Notes: generated from the sequence alone by a model not told the origin. A stretch of DNA of 64,000 nt from Fluviirhizobium alvei (GCF_030551875.1 NZ_JAUOZU010000001.1:496001-560000), one strand, 5' to 3'. Positions 26,729 to 37,355 are shown, counted from the first letter of the stretch. Program-made: numbers and translations.

Positions 26729-26746
26729 CTGGCAGTAAACTGCCAG
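26729..26746 (+). promoter_or_regulatory. Stem-loop upstream of kup
   Basis: CTGGCAG and CTGCCAG around a TAAA loop form a 7-bp stem ending 23 bp before the kup ATG, followed by TCCGTTTTC. It could be the terminator of the acyl-CoA operon or a leader structure controlling kup. Confidence 0.4.
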
Positions 26747-26769
26747 TCCGTTTTCAGCATGGGTTCATC

Positions 26770-28671
26770 ATGTCCAGTTCGACACCAACGGCAGCAACGG
26801 CCGATCTTCCGGTCAAGCGCCTGCTCGTTCTCTCCCTCGGTTCCATCGGCGTTGTCTACGGCGATATCGGCACCAGTCCGCTCTATGCTTTCCGCGAGGC
26901 CATCCGGCCTGTCGCCGGCGATGGCGTTTCCATGCAGGAAATCACCGGCATCATCTCACTGATGATCTGGACGCTGACGATCATCGTCACGCTCAAATAT
27001 GTCTTCTTCCTGCTCAAGGCCGACAACAATGGCGAGGGCGGAACCCTGTCTCTGCTGGCGCTTCTGGCGCATCGCCTGTCGGCTGGAAGGGCGAGGTTTC
27101 TGTTCCTGATGGGCCTCATCGGCGCCGCCCTCTTTCTCGGCGATGCAATGATCACGCCGGCACTCTCGGTGCTTTCGGCCGTCGAAGGTTTGAAGCTCGT
27201 AACCCCGGCGCTGTCGCCCTATGTGCTGCCACTGTCGATCGTCATTCTTGTTGCGCTCTTTGCGGTTCAATCGCGTGGCACCGGGGCGGTCTCAAAGGCT
27301 TTCGGGCCCATCACGCTCGTCTGGTTCCTCGTGCTGGCGGTGGCGGGCCTCTCCCATATCATCGAGGCGCCCGCCATCCTCAAGGCGCTGAACCCGATTG
27401 AAGCCGTGATCTTCTTCGCCCATAGCGGTTATGCCGGTTTCGTCGTGCTGGGTGCGGTGTTCCTGACCGTGACCGGTGCGGAAGCGCTCTATGCCGATCT
27501 TGGCCATTTCGGCCGCAAGCCGATCCAGCTCGCCTGGCTGGCGATCGTCTATCCGGCCCTCATCCTCAATTATCTCGGCCAGGGCGCGCTCGTCATGCAG
27601 GATGCGGCGACGATCGAAAACCCCTTCTACCTGATGTTCCCTGAATGGGCGCTGGTTCCGGCCATCGTGCTTGCCACCGCCGCCACCATCATTGCCAGCC
27701 AGGCCGTGATTACCGGTGCCTTCTCGCTGGTCTCTCAGGCCATCCATCTCGGCTTCCTGCCGCGGCTCGAAATCACCCATACGTCGGCTTCCGATACCGG
27801 CCAGATCTATCTGCCGATGGTCAATGGCGTGCTGCTGTTCGGCGTCATGCTTCTGGTGCTGATCTTCCAGTCGTCAGATGCGCTCGCCACGGCCTACGGG
27901 ATCTCGGTCACCGGTGCGATGGTCGTCACGACCCTGATGTTCTTCGATTTCCTGCGTGTCGGCTGGCGCTGGTCGTTGCCGGCAGCACTTGCCCTCATCG
28001 TACCGCTGGCCGCCTTCGAACTCACCTTCCTTGCCGCCAATCTCCTGAAGATCCACGATGGCGGCTATGTGCCGGTGCTGATTGCCGGCCTCGCCGTGGT
28101 CATCATGTGGACCTGGCGGCGCGGTTCGGCCATGCTCACCGAAAAGGTGCGGGCGAATGCCATTCCGCTCAAGGATTTCATCGCCGCGCTGGAAACCAGC
28201 GGCCACGCGCCCAACGATGCCGCCGGCACTGCCGTCTTCCTGACCGCCGATCCCACGATCGTGCCGAGCGCCATGCTGCACAACATCAAGCACAACCATG
28301 TTCTGCATGAGCGCAACATCATCCTCACCATCCGCACCGAAAACCGGCCGACCGTACCGGTCGCAGAGCGGGTCGAGGTGGAACGGCTGACGGATCGTTT
28401 CAGCGTCGTCACCCTGTTCTTCGGCTTCATGGATACGCCGAACGTCTCGCAGGCGCTCGGGCATGTCCGGCGCGCGAACCTGAAGTTCGACATCATGACC
28501 ACCTCCTTCTATCTCGGCCATCGCAAGCTGGTTCCGAGCGCGCGTTCGGAAATGCCTGCCTGGCAGGACAAGCTCTTCATCGCGCTGTCCGGCATTGCCT
28601 CCGATCCGTCGGACTACTTCCGGCTGCCCTCCAACCGGGTTGTGGAACTGGGGGCGCATGTGGCAATTTAG
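26770..28671 (+). CDS. kup: Potassium uptake protein Kup
   Basis: 633 residues. Kup is a proton-coupled K+ importer of the inner membrane. The N terminus contains the diagnostic [22 protein letters not shown], followed by about twelve transmembrane helices (for example [44 protein letters not shown]-type loop here [13 protein letters not shown]) and a hydrophilic C-terminal domain of about 180 residues. Length is normal. The stop is followed 39 bp later by a KdpD-like kinase gene and then a KdpE-like regulator, suggesting K+-responsive control of this transporter rather than of a Kdp ATPase, which is not in the window. Confidence 0.97.
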   Translation: MSSSTPTAATADLPVKRLLVLSLGSIGVVYGDIGTSPLYAFREAIRPVAGDGVSMQEITGIISLMIWTLTIIVTLKYVFFLLKADNNGEGGTLSLLALLAHRLSAGRARFLFLMGLIGAALFLGDAMITPALSVLSAVEGLKLVTPALSPYVLPLSIVILVALFAVQSRGTGAVSKAFGPITLVWFLVLAVAGLSHIIEAPAILKALNPIEAVIFFAHSGYAGFVVLGAVFLTVTGAEALYADLGHFGRKPIQLAWLAIVYPALILNYLGQGALVMQDAATIENPFYLMFPEWALVPAIVLATAATIIASQAVITGAFSLVSQAIHLGFLPRLEITHTSASDTGQIYLPMVNGVLLFGVMLLVLIFQSSDALATAYGISVTGAMVVTTLMFFDFLRVGWRWSLPAALALIVPLAAFELTFLAANLLKIHDGGYVPVLIAGLAVVIMWTWRRGSAMLTEKVRANAIPLKDFIAALETSGHAPNDAAGTAVFLTADPTIVPSAMLHNIKHNHVLHERNIILTIRTENRPTVPVAERVEVERLTDRFSVVTLFFGFMDTPNVSQALGHVRRANLKFDIMTTSFYLGHRKLVPSARSEMPAWQDKLFIALSGIASDPSDYFRLPSNRVVELGAHVAI

Positions 28672-28710
28672 TCCGAAGCGGCGGACCTCTCCGCCACGGG
28701 AAGCCTGGGA

Positions 28711-30204
28711 ATGACAGATCGCATGCGCGATGGCGGCAGCCACCGGTTCGGCAACTATCTCTATGCGGGACTGGCGACGCTCGTCGCCTCGCTCGTCGGC
28801 CTGCCATTCCGCGATCATGTCGATCCCGACAATGTGGCGCTGTTTTATCTGACGGCGACCGTATTCTCGACATTGCGCCTCGGCCTCGGGCCGGGGCTCT
28901 TCTCGACGCTTGTCGGCACGCTTGCCTACAATCTCCTGTTCGTCGAACCCTATTACACGCTCGAAGTGTTCCGGCCTTCGGGCTATTTCACCTTGAGTTT
29001 CCTCTTCCTCACCTCGCTTGCCGCCGCCGGCATCGCCCGGCCGGTGGTCAGTTCGATCGCGCTCGCGCGTCGCGAACAAGCCGAAACGCGCAGGCTGCTT
29101 GCGCTCTCGCGTGACCTCACCGCGACCCGGACGCTCGCCGAAATCCACCAGTCGATGGTGCGCCATCTCTCCGGTCCGCTCGGCTGCGACATCAGCCTGC
29201 ATCTGCCGAAGGAGGGGGGATGGGAGCGGTTCTGGCAGGGCGGCGAACGCCATCGCGATGCCATCATCGCGGCGACGATGGCGATCGAAGGCGCTGTCTC
29301 GGACGGAATTCTTCTGCAGAGGCTTGAGGTCGATGGTGATAATCATGGCTTTCTGGCAGCCGACCGGGTTGCAGCCCCTGCCTTTGCCGCACTCGATCCG
29401 CTCTGGCTCGATATGGCCGCCACGCTCGTCGCTGGCGCCGTCATCCGGGTGAAACAGGCCGACGAGGCGGCTAAGAGCCGGGCCGAAAGCGAAAACGAGA
29501 AGCTGCGCAATGTGCTCATCAGTTCGCTTTCGCATGATCTGAGAACCCCGCTGACCGTGCTTGGCGGCACAGTGTCCAATCTCATGCGCATGCGACGGAA
29601 ATTGCCGCGCGAAGCGCTCGACGAGGTCACCAGCCTGTCGCTGCAGGTGAGCCAGCTCCAGACATTCACTGCCAATCTTCTCAAGGTGGCGGCCATTGCC
29701 TCAGGTGGCCTGAAACTCAACCGCGACGCCTATATGCTGCAGGAAATTCTCGGCGCCGCCATCGGTCGGCTTGCCGAAACCCGCGGCGACCGCCATATCG
29801 GCACCGTGGTGGTCGGCACCATTCCGCTCGTCGATATCGATGGCGCGCTGGTCGAGCAGGTGGTCGTCAACCTGATCGAAAATGCGATTGCCCATACGGC
29901 AAACGAGGGGCGCATCGTGGTGTCGTTGAAACGGGTGGGCGAGATGGTCGAAGTTGGTGTCAGCGATGATGGTCCGGGCGTGCCGGAAGGCGAGATCGAG
30001 ACCGTGTTCGAACGTTTCCGCATCGGCTCCGGCACCGGCGATCGCCATAGCCGCAAGGGCACCGGCCTTGGCCTTGCGATCTGCCGCGGCATTGTCGAGG
30101 CGCATGGCGGCACGATAAGGGCCCGCAATGGCGGCGAACTGCCGGGTGCGACCTTCCTCTTCACGCTGCCGGTCTGGAAGGAGGAAGCCTCATGGGACAG
30201 TTGA
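28711..30204 (+). CDS. KdpD-like sensor kinase lacking the N-terminal half
   Basis: 497 residues. Residues about 15-110 form the DUF4118 four-helix membrane domain of KdpD (YLYAGLATLVASLVGLPF; VEPYYTLEVFRPSGYFTLSFLF), then a GAF-like linker, a HisKA domain with phospho-acceptor His275 (SSLSHDLRTPLTVLGG) and an HATPase domain with GxGLGLAICRGIVEAHGG. Full KdpD has about 350 more residues at the N terminus (KdpD and Usp domains that bind c-di-AMP or ATP); these are absent here. The gene follows kup and overlaps the KdpE-like gene by 13 bp. It probably senses K+ or turgor; direct regulation of kup is an inference. Confidence 0.88.
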   Translation: MTDRMRDGGSHRFGNYLYAGLATLVASLVGLPFRDHVDPDNVALFYLTATVFSTLRLGLGPGLFSTLVGTLAYNLLFVEPYYTLEVFRPSGYFTLSFLFLTSLAAAGIARPVVSSIALARREQAETRRLLALSRDLTATRTLAEIHQSMVRHLSGPLGCDISLHLPKEGGWERFWQGGERHRDAIIAATMAIEGAVSDGILLQRLEVDGDNHGFLAADRVAAPAFAALDPLWLDMAATLVAGAVIRVKQADEAAKSRAESENEKLRNVLISSLSHDLRTPLTVLGGTVSNLMRMRRKLPREALDEVTSLSLQVSQLQTFTANLLKVAAIASGGLKLNRDAYMLQEILGAAIGRLAETRGDRHIGTVVVGTIPLVDIDGALVEQVVVNLIENAIAHTANEGRIVVSLKRVGEMVEVGVSDDGPGVPEGEIETVFERFRIGSGTGDRHSRKGTGLGLAICRGIVEAHGGTIRARNGGELPGATFLFTLPVWKEEASWDS

Positions 30205-30881
30205 TCCTGGTCATCGAGGACGAGAAGGAGATCCGCCGCTTTCTCGAGATCTCCCTTGGCGATCATGGCCATACGGTGCTGCAGGCAGCCGATGCGGCCA
30301 GCGGCCGCCGGCTCATCGTCGATCGCAAGCCCGATCTCGTCATTCTCGATCTCGGCCTGCCGGACCAGGACGGCCAGGATTTCATCCGCGATCTCAGGGA
30401 ATGGAGCGAGGTGCCGGTGATCGTGCTGTCGGCCCGCGACGCCGAGGCGCAGAAAGTCGAGGCACTGGAAAACGGCGCCGACGATTACCTGACCAAGCCA
30501 TTTTCAGTCGCCGAACTGGCCGCCCGCATCAAGGTGGCGCTCAGGCGCAGGCCGGATACCGGTTCACCCCCGGTTTCTAGCTTCGTTCTGGACGATCTCT
30601 CCATCGATTATGCCGCCCGCCGCGTGACATTGGCCGGCGAGGAAGTTCGGCTGACGCCGATCGAATACAAGCTGCTGATCGCGCTTACCCGCCATGCCGG
30701 CAAGGTGCTCACCCATGGCCAGCTGATGAAGGATGTCTGGGGCCGCCGCGCTGTCGAAAGTCATCAGAGCCTGCGTATCCATACCCAGCATCTGCGCGAA
30801 AAGCTCAAGGATGATCCGCTCGCCCCGCGCTTCATCATCACCGAACCCGGCATCGGCTACCGGTTCCGGTCGGGAGGGTGA
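30192..30881 (+). CDS. KdpE-like OmpR-family response regulator
   Basis: 229 residues. A receiver domain with acidic pocket Glu9-Asp10, phospho-acceptor Asp53 (LVILDLGLPDQDG), Ser/Thr of VLSARDAEAQKVEAL and Lys of YLTKPF is joined to a winged helix of the OmpR/PhoB class (LTPIEYKLLIALTRHAGKVLTHGQLMKDVWG...SLRIHTQHLREKLKDDP). The GxGYRF-type C terminus (ITEPGIGYRFRSGG) fits KdpE. It overlaps the kinase gene by 13 bp, so the pair is translationally coupled. Likely targets are kup and perhaps a distant kdp operon. Confidence 0.93.
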   Translation: MGQLILVIEDEKEIRRFLEISLGDHGHTVLQAADAASGRRLIVDRKPDLVILDLGLPDQDGQDFIRDLREWSEVPVIVLSARDAEAQKVEALENGADDYLTKPFSVAELAARIKVALRRRPDTGSPPVSSFVLDDLSIDYAARRVTLAGEEVRLTPIEYKLLIALTRHAGKVLTHGQLMKDVWGRRAVESHQSLRIHTQHLREKLKDDPLAPRFIITEPGIGYRFRSGG

Positions 30882-30902
30882 GGGAGGCTGTCCGCAACGA
30901 AT

Positions 30903-31409
30903 TCAGGTCCGGGGTTGGCTTCCGAGGCCTGCAAGCAGTTCGTTCAGTTGCATGAGCTGCTCCGGCAAGGCCGCTGCCGAGCCCTCCATTGCCTCTTCTC
31001 GCGCCTGCAGGGAAGGATAGATCTCATGGAAGTTCAGACGCGTCTTCGTGTCCTGTGCCGCGAAGGTCACCGTCGTTACCGCACCGCCTTCTTCCTCGTC
31101 ATTGGTCCAGACGATCCGTTCATTTGGAACCACTTCGAGATATCTGCCATGGAAGGCCATGGTGTCTGAAGGGCCGAACCGGAACTCAAGCCGATAGGTT
31201 CCCCCTGAGCGAACATCCAATTCGCAACTTTCCAGGGAAATGCCGGTAGCCGATCGCGGAAACCACCAGCGCCGAAACAATTCCGCCTGGCTCCAGGCTT
31301 CATAGACAATCTCTGGAACCGCATCGAATATCTGTGTGATCGCGAGTTCCCGATCACCGATGCGTTCGACGCTGATCGGGTTCGGCATGCCATCAAGTTG
31401 CTCGTTCAT
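30903..31409 (-). CDS. SRPBCC/AHSA1 domain protein
   Basis: 168 residues. The AHSA1-type START fold is shown by ITQIFDAVPEIVYEAWSQAELFRRWWFP, the GGTYRLEFRF block, GRYLEVVPNERIVWTNDE and TTVTFAAQDTKTRLNFHEIYPS. Family members bind hydrophobic ligands or act as polyketide-cyclase-like proteins; no ligand is predictable. The ATG at 31409 follows GGGAGAGGA, whereas an upstream in-frame start to 31445 has none. It lies convergent with the KdpE-like gene (21-bp gap) and 52 bp downstream of a quinone oxidoreductase gene. Confidence 0.85.
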   Translation of the reverse strand: MNEQLDGMPNPISVERIGDRELAITQIFDAVPEIVYEAWSQAELFRRWWFPRSATGISLESCELDVRSGGTYRLEFRFGPSDTMAFHGRYLEVVPNERIVWTNDEEEGGAVTTVTFAAQDTKTRLNFHEIYPSLQAREEAMEGSAAALPEQLMQLNELLAGLGSQPRT

Positions 31410-31461
31410 CGTCCTCTCCCATTCGATCGAACTTGCGACTGGCATTGCTTATGCCGCCTCG

Positions 31462-32463
31462 TCACCCCACCTTGAGCACGATCTTGCCGACATGGGCGGA
31501 GGATTCCATCAGCTGGTGGGCTTTGACGATCTCGGTGAAATCGAACACCTGGTTGATCACCGGCGCCACAGTACCGGCTTCGATCAGCGGCCAGACCTTT
31601 GCAAGAAGTTCGTCGCGGATCTCGCGTTTCTCGTCTGCGGTGCGCGGTCGCATGGTGGAGCCCATCACCCTCAGCCGTTTGACCATGATCGGGGTGAGGT
31701 TGGCCTTGTCCGCCACGGCACCGCCGAGAAATGCGATGATCGACAGCCGCCCGTCGCGGGTGAGCGAGGCGAGGTTGCGGTCGAAATAGGCAGCACCGAT
31801 CATGTCGAGCACCACATCGACGCCGCGCTTCTGGGTTTCCTCGCGGATGATGGCGGCAAAATCCTCAGTTTTGTAATTGATGGCGCGATCGGCGCCGAGC
31901 GCACGGCAGGCTTCGGCCTTCTCCTCGTTGCCGACGGTGGTGAACACCTTGGCCCCGATCGCATGGGCGAGCTGGATCGCCGTCGTGCCGATGCCGCTTG
32001 AACCGCCATGGATAAGCACGCTTTCGCCGTCTTTCAGCCCCGCCATCATGAAGAGATTGGCCCAGACGGTGAAGAAGGTCTCGGGCAGGGCGGCGGCGCG
32101 GATCGCGTCATAGCCTTTTGGCCAGAACAAGGCCTGTCCGGCCGGCACCGTGCAATAGTCGGCATAGCCACCGCCATTGGCGAGCGCGCAGACCTTGTCG
32201 CCAAGCTTGAAGCCGGTCACATCCGCGCCCATCGCCACCACTTCACCGGCCACTTCCAGCCCCATGATCGGGCTCGCATCGGCCGGTGGCGGGTAGGTGC
32301 CCAGGCGCTGGGCAATATCGGGACGGTTGACGCCGGCGGCCTCCACCCGCAGCAGCAATTCCCCGGCTTTCGGCACCGGCAGCGGTCCGCGTGCGATCCG
32401 CATGTTTTCGGCTGGGCCGGGTTGGGGAAGATCGACAAAGCGCATGTCGGCGGGCAGCATCAT
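31462..32463 (-). CDS. NAD(P)H-quinone oxidoreductase (MDR, PIG3-like)
   Basis: 333 residues of the medium-chain dehydrogenase family without structural zinc cysteines. Motifs: [54 protein letters not shown], the Rossmann block [39 protein letters not shown] and [17 protein letters not shown]. It should reduce quinones with NADPH in the cytosol. GGAG lies 5 nt before the first of two ATGs. It is followed by an SRPBCC gene on the same strand. Confidence 0.93.
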   Translation of the reverse strand: MMLPADMRFVDLPQPGPAENMRIARGPLPVPKAGELLLRVEAAGVNRPDIAQRLGTYPPPADASPIMGLEVAGEVVAMGADVTGFKLGDKVCALANGGGYADYCTVPAGQALFWPKGYDAIRAAALPETFFTVWANLFMMAGLKDGESVLIHGGSSGIGTTAIQLAHAIGAKVFTTVGNEEKAEACRALGADRAINYKTEDFAAIIREETQKRGVDVVLDMIGAAYFDRNLASLTRDGRLSIIAFLGGAVADKANLTPIMVKRLRVMGSTMRPRTADEKREIRDELLAKVWPLIEAGTVAPVINQVFDFTEIVKAHQLMESSAHVGKIVLKVG

Positions 32464-32545
32464 GAAAACTCCGTGCGGTCGGCTTTCGGTTCGACCGGTA
32501 TAGAGCCTGCTTGCTGCCTTGCCAATCGATCTGTCGCGCCGGACC

Positions 32546-34360
32546 TCAGCAGTTGATGCAGACCGGTCCGCCGAAGCGGGAAATGCACAGGCCCGACGGG
32601 CTCGATTTCGCGCCTGCCTTCACTTGCGCGATCTCGGCACTGATCCGGTCGAGATCGGAGATCACCACGCCTTCGGGAATTTCGAGCACGCCGATCGAGC
32701 AGCGCATCAGCGGCAGCCGCCGTTCGTTGCCTTCGCGGTCATGGCCGAGAACATAACCGTTGGCCCGGTCTTCGTCCGAATAGAGTTCCCGCACATCGGT
32801 CGCAAAATCGTTGAGCAGCCGGCCGAGCGGATGCAGCATCTCTTCCTCTGAATGGCCATCGAGCCCGATGAAGAAATCGTCGCCGCCGACATGGCCAATG
32901 AACTCGCTGTCATGGAAGAAATAGCGACGCAGCAGGGCGGCAAACAGTGAAATGGCATGGTCGCCGGCATGGAAGCCGTAAAGATCGTTGAACGGCTTGA
33001 AACTGTCGAAATCGCAATAGCAGAGATAGCGCGGCTGGTCGCCATCCTTGCAGGCATTACGCAGGAAATCGAGAATGGCGAGATTGCCGGGCAGGCCGGT
33101 CAGCGGGTTCTGGTCGAGCGCCGTCTTGAGCTGCTTTTCGTTCAGCACCTTGATCAGCGATGCCGCCGAGATGATGCCCTTGTAGCGCATGTTCTCGGTC
33201 AGGATCACGCAGTGGCAGCCTTCCATGTTGGCAAAGGCGGTGATCAGGTCGTCGGTATCGGAATCGACCGAAATGATCGGTGCTGCCTTCGCGAAATAGG
33301 AGACTGGCCTGAGATAGTCGCGGTTCTTTAATAGATCGCGGCCAAACGGGTGGTAGATATATTCCTTGAGCTGGTTTTCCTGGATAATGCCCCGCGGCTC
33401 GCCATTGACATTCAGCACCGGGAAATAGCTCAGGCCCGGATTCTGGCGAAACATCTCGAAGACATTCTCGACCGGATCGTTCTCAAAGACGGTCGGCAGG
33501 TTTTCGATCTGCTTGAGGATCAGCAGTTCGTCGAGCGAGCGACCGGAAACGCGTCGCTTCGACTGGTCCTTGAGATGCGGATAGCAGGGCTTCTGGTCGT
33601 CGATATTCACCGAGGGGCGGGCGATGTAATAGCCCTGCACCATGTCGATGCCGAATTCGCGGGCCGCAAGAAACTCGCCCTCGGTCTCCACCCCTTCGGC
33701 AATGACCTTGATGCCGAGCGTGTGCGCGATCGAGACGATGTTGCGGACGAGATGCTGCCGTTTCGGCGATTCATCGATGGCGGCGATGAAATGGCGGTCG
33801 ATCTTCAGATAGTCGATGGGGAAATCGCACAGCAGCTTGAACTCGGCACGCCCGACGCCGAAATCATCGATGGCGATCTTGAAGCCGGACTGGCGCAGGC
33901 GAAGCATCAGCGCTTCGAACTGCGGGATGGCGGTATTGTCGAACCGTTCGGACAGTTCGAAACAGATGGAGGAGGGCGGGATTGCGTGGTTGCGCAGATG
34001 CTTGAGCAGGGTCTCGACCATCTGCAGCCCGTCCGGGATCAGCCGCGCATCGAGATTGATGAACAGGGTCGTGGAGCGGTGATGCGGCAGCGAGGCGAAC
34101 TTGGCGAGCGCCCGCGACAGCATCATCTGGTCGAGCTGCAGCAGAAAACCGCCTTCCGCCACCCGGTCGATCAGCTCGAGCGGCGAGGAAAAATCGAGCC
34201 GGTCATGGCCGCGCAACAGCGATTCATAACCGAAAACCGCGCCGGTATTGACCTCGACGATCGGCTGGAAAGCGCAATCGAGTACCGCCTTTCCGAGGGT
34301 GAGGATCTTCTCACCGGCATAGCGGATCGGGAAGGCAATGCGTTCGGAAGCGGTCTGCAT
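32546..34360 (-). CDS. EAL-CBS-GGDEF cytoplasmic protein
   Basis: 604 residues without transmembrane segments. Residues about 20-255 form an EAL domain whose signature reads ESL (GYESLLRG) but which keeps FELSER, DDFG and the AEGVET loop, so a phosphodiesterase is plausible. A CBS pair follows at about 280-405 ([69 protein letters not shown]), then a GGDEF domain with GGDDF ([12 protein letters not shown]). The CBS modules probably sense an adenine nucleotide and set the balance of the two activities. The C terminus ends in [12 protein letters not shown] good GGAG lies 5 nt before the ATG. Confidence 0.9.
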   Translation of the reverse strand: MQTASERIAFPIRYAGEKILTLGKAVLDCAFQPIVEVNTGAVFGYESLLRGHDRLDFSSPLELIDRVAEGGFLLQLDQMMLSRALAKFASLPHHRSTTLFINLDARLIPDGLQMVETLLKHLRNHAIPPSSICFELSERFDNTAIPQFEALMLRLRQSGFKIAIDDFGVGRAEFKLLCDFPIDYLKIDRHFIAAIDESPKRQHLVRNIVSIAHTLGIKVIAEGVETEGEFLAAREFGIDMVQGYYIARPSVNIDDQKPCYPHLKDQSKRRVSGRSLDELLILKQIENLPTVFENDPVENVFEMFRQNPGLSYFPVLNVNGEPRGIIQENQLKEYIYHPFGRDLLKNRDYLRPVSYFAKAAPIISVDSDTDDLITAFANMEGCHCVILTENMRYKGIISAASLIKVLNEKQLKTALDQNPLTGLPGNLAILDFLRNACKDGDQPRYLCYCDFDSFKPFNDLYGFHAGDHAISLFAALLRRYFFHDSEFIGHVGGDDFFIGLDGHSEEEMLHPLGRLLNDFATDVRELYSDEDRANGYVLGHDREGNERRLPLMRCSIGVLEIPEGVVISDLDRISAEIAQVKAGAKSSPSGLCISRFGGPVCINC

Positions 34361-34478
34361 GAATGCTCCAAAGAAAATTCATAAAGCGTTTGCCGCCAAA
34401 ACTGTTTGATAATCTTCAATAAAACGTTTCTCGCATATGAAACTTTTGTGACGGAGTGTGTCGTTTTCAAGCCTGCAA

Positions 34479-35375
34479 TCAATGCGATTGGTGATCGAGA
34501 AGCCAGGTGACAAGCTTTTCGGCCGAAGCCTGTTTGCGGGGCGAAGCGACGAGCCAATAGCCGCGATCCTCTGCCGAAATCGTCGGTCCGGCAGTCACGA
34601 GAACGCCGCTTTCGATCAGCGGATCGACGAGACCCGCCCAGCCGAGCGCCACACCCTGTTCGCCGATCGCCGCCTGGATCACCAGCGAATAGGTATTGAA
34701 GCTCAGGTCTCCCTCGTCACGATTTCCCGCCCGCTGGTGTCCGAGTTGCAGGAAATAATGGCTCCAGTCGAACCAGGAGGCGGCGGCATTGTCGAGATGG
34801 ATCAGCCGCGTGCGTGCGAGATCCGCCATAGTGGGATTTTCCGTGAGCCGGGCCGCAAATCCCGGTGCGCAGACCGGCGTCACCTGTTCGCTGAGAAGCA
34901 GGATCGCACCGGGACCCGCTTCCGCCCGGCTTCCGAAGGTGACGGAGACATCATCGGTCTCCTTCACCTGCACGGCCGGGTTCTGGGTGGCGATGATCTG
35001 CAGGTTGATTTCGGGATGGCGATCGCGGAAGGACTGCATGCGCGGCATCATCCACAGGGACGCGAAGGCATAATCGGTGTGAAGCCTGACCGTCGGACGG
35101 TTCCGGGTGCCGCGGATCTCGCGGGCGAGCGCGTCGATTTCCTCGACCTGTCGGAGTGCCAGGGCATGCAGCCGCTTGCCCTCCTGCGTGAGATCGATGC
35201 CGCGATGATGGCGGATGAGAAGCGGAACGCCGAGCTGTTCCTCGATCCGCCGGATCTGATAGCTCACGCCCGGTTGCGTCAGCTTCAGCCGTTCCGCGGC
35301 AACCGTCAGGTTTCCACTTTTGCCCACTTCGGCGAAGATGCGCAGCCAGCCAAGATCGAGTGGATGTTCAGCCAT
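34479..35375 (-). CDS. LysR-family regulator divergent from betC
   Basis: 298 residues. The N-terminal helix-turn-helix is clear (LGWLRIFAEVGKSGNLTVAAERLKLTQPGVSYQIRRIEEQLGVPLLIR), followed by a substrate-binding domain (VRLHTDYAFASLWMMPRMQSFRDRHPEINLQII). It is of the GcvA/AmpR type. The start at 35375 has AAGGA upstream; the frame open to 35549 is rejected because it would cover the betC promoter. It lies divergent from betC with 173 bp between, and so may activate choline-sulfate use; the usual TetR-type BetI regulator is not visible in this window. Confidence 0.92.
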   Translation of the reverse strand: MAEHPLDLGWLRIFAEVGKSGNLTVAAERLKLTQPGVSYQIRRIEEQLGVPLLIRHHRGIDLTQEGKRLHALALRQVEEIDALAREIRGTRNRPTVRLHTDYAFASLWMMPRMQSFRDRHPEINLQIIATQNPAVQVKETDDVSVTFGSRAEAGPGAILLLSEQVTPVCAPGFAARLTENPTMADLARTRLIHLDNAAASWFDWSHYFLQLGHQRAGNRDEGDLSFNTYSLVIQAAIGEQGVALGWAGLVDPLIESGVLVTAGPTISAEDRGYWLVASPRKQASAEKLVTWLLDHQSH

Positions 35376-35548
35376 AAGAAATCCTTTGGTCCGCCATTGA
35401 AAATCTGCCGCTTCACAGCCGGGCGGATGCATAGTCAATAGGTTGCTTGAGGTGGTTTCGAATGGCAAGATCGAAGGATCGGTTTCCGACCCAACGAAAG
35501 CCAGTCTTTGAACCGAAACGGAAATGCAAAAGCGGCAGGAGGTCTCCA

Positions 35549-37066
35549 ATGGCTCGTCCCAACATTCTCATCATCATGGTCGATCAGCTGAACGGCACCT
35601 TCTTTCCCGATGGGCCGGCCGAGTTTCTCCATGCGCCGCACATGAAGGTGCTTGCGGCCCGGTCTGCGCGTTTTGCCAACAATTACACATCTTCGCCGCT
35701 GTGCGCGCCGGCGCGTGCCTCCTTCATGGCTGGCCAGCTGCCCTCGCGCACCCGGGTCTATGATAATGCCGCCGAATATGTTTCGGCCATTCCCACCTTC
35801 GCCCATCATCTCCGCCGCGCCGGCTATTACACCGCCCTTTCCGGCAAGATGCATTTCGTCGGTCCCGACCAGCTGCACGGTTTCGAGGAACGGCTGACCA
35901 CCGATATCTATCCGGCCGATTTCGGCTGGACGCCGGACTATCGCAAGCCCGGCGAGCGGATCGACTGGTGGTATCACAATATGGGCTCTGTCACCGGCGC
36001 CGGCGTGGCCGAAATCACCAACCAGATGGAATATGACGACGAGGTCGCCTTTTTCGCCAACCAGAAGATCTACCAGCTTTCGCGTGAAAACGATGACGCC
36101 GACCGCCGTCCCTGGTGCCTCACCGTTTCCTTCACCCATCCGCATGATCCCTATGTCGCGCGCCGCAAATACTGGGATCTCTACGAGGATTGCCCGCATC
36201 TGCTGCCGGAGGTCGGCATGCTCGATTTTCAGGATCCCCATTCCGAACGGATCCTGAAATCCTGCGACTATGCGAGCTTCGACATCACCGAGGAAGATAT
36301 CCGCCGCTCACGCCGCGCCTATTTCGCCAATATCAGCTATCTCGACGACAAGGTCGGCGAACTTGTCGATACGCTCACGCGCACCCGCATGCTCGATGAG
36401 ACGCTGATCTTCTTCTGCTCCGACCATGGCGATATGCTGGGCGAGCGTGGTCTCTGGTTCAAGATGAACTTCTTCGAGGGCTCGGCGCGCGTACCGCTGA
36501 TGATCGCCGGTCCCGGTGTCACCGCCGGCCGGCATGAAACCCCGACCTCCAATCTCGATGTCGCCCCCACGCTCTGCGATCTCGCCGGCATCGACATTGC
36601 CGATATCATGCCCTGGACCGATGGTGTCAGCCTCAAGGGCATGCTCGAGGGCAGGGGACGCACCGAGCCGGTGCTTATGGAATATGCCGCCGAAGCCTCC
36701 TACGCGCCGCTGGTCGGCATTCGCGAAGGCAAATGGAAATATGTCTATTGCGCACTCGACCCCGAGCAGCTTTACGATCTCGCCAACGATCCGCACGAGC
36801 TCAACAATCTCGCCAACGATCCGGCCCACGCCGACATTCTGGCCACCTTCCGGGCCAAACGCGCGGCCCGCTGGGACATGGCCCGTTTCGATGCCGAGGT
36901 GCGCGAAAGCCAGGCGCGCCGCTGGATCGTCTATGAAGCGCTGCGCAACGGCGCTTATTTCCCCTGGGATTACCAGCCGCTGCAGAAGGCTTCCGAGCGC
37001 TACATGCGCAACCACATGAATCTCGACAATCTCGAGGGCGAGAAGCGTTATCCGCGCGGCGAGTGA
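35549..37066 (+). CDS. betC: Choline-sulfatase
   Basis: 505 residues. BetC hydrolyses choline-O-sulfate to choline and sulfate in the cytoplasm. The sulfatase signature Cys52-x-Pro-x-Arg (SSPLCAPARASFM) gives the formylglycine residue, with ILIIMVDQLN metal-binding residues at the start, FFCSDHGDMLGERGLWFK and the BetC-specific C terminus (SQARRWIVYEAL...WDYQPLQKASERYMRNHM). AGGAGG lies 5 nt before the ATG at 35549; an earlier in-frame start at 35447 lacks one. betB and betA occur 4-8 kb downstream, not adjacent, which differs from the contiguous betICBA of Sinorhizobium meliloti. Confidence 0.95.
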   Translation: MARPNILIIMVDQLNGTFFPDGPAEFLHAPHMKVLAARSARFANNYTSSPLCAPARASFMAGQLPSRTRVYDNAAEYVSAIPTFAHHLRRAGYYTALSGKMHFVGPDQLHGFEERLTTDIYPADFGWTPDYRKPGERIDWWYHNMGSVTGAGVAEITNQMEYDDEVAFFANQKIYQLSRENDDADRRPWCLTVSFTHPHDPYVARRKYWDLYEDCPHLLPEVGMLDFQDPHSERILKSCDYASFDITEEDIRRSRRAYFANISYLDDKVGELVDTLTRTRMLDETLIFFCSDHGDMLGERGLWFKMNFFEGSARVPLMIAGPGVTAGRHETPTSNLDVAPTLCDLAGIDIADIMPWTDGVSLKGMLEGRGRTEPVLMEYAAEASYAPLVGIREGKWKYVYCALDPEQLYDLANDPHELNNLANDPAHADILATFRAKRAARWDMARFDAEVRESQARRWIVYEALRNGAYFPWDYQPLQKASERYMRNHMNLDNLEGEKRYPRGE

Positions 37067-37093
37067 ATTTGTCGCAATCTGCCATCTGTCAAT

Positions 37094-37117
37094 AATTCGC
37101 CGCAATCGCGGCGAATT
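37094..37117 (+). terminator. Hairpin after betC
   Basis: A perfect 10-bp stem (AATTCGCCGC and GCGGCGAATT, 4-nt loop) starts 27 bp after the betC stop and is followed by TGGTC rather than T's. It likely ends or protects the betC message, separating it from the AT-rich, gene-free stretch 37118-37340. Confidence 0.5.
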
Positions 37118-37355
37118 TGGTCAATTGCGGCAAGGATAGGAATAGTAAATATTAAATATAGATGAATACAAAATAAGAACATGTTAAAAATAATTAAGTT
37201 GAGAAAATAGAGAAACCGAATAGAAATCATCCTCGGAAACGGAAGCAGCCGGCACGAAAAACAGAACGTGCGACGCGACAGTTTCAGACGTTTCCAGTCG
37301 ACCCCGCACGGCCATCGAAACCTTTCGTGCGGTAGATATCAAAGAGGATAGTGCC

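Noticed and set aside
27874-29535. A 553-codon minus-strand open frame across kup and the kinase gene
   Set aside because: It spans two well-defined genes on the other strand and has no recognisable domain.
37118-37340. AT-rich stretch between betC and the DUF1344 gene as a possible gene or origin
   Set aside because: No sizeable frame with codon bias, no iterons or DnaA-box cluster seen; most likely promoter DNA.
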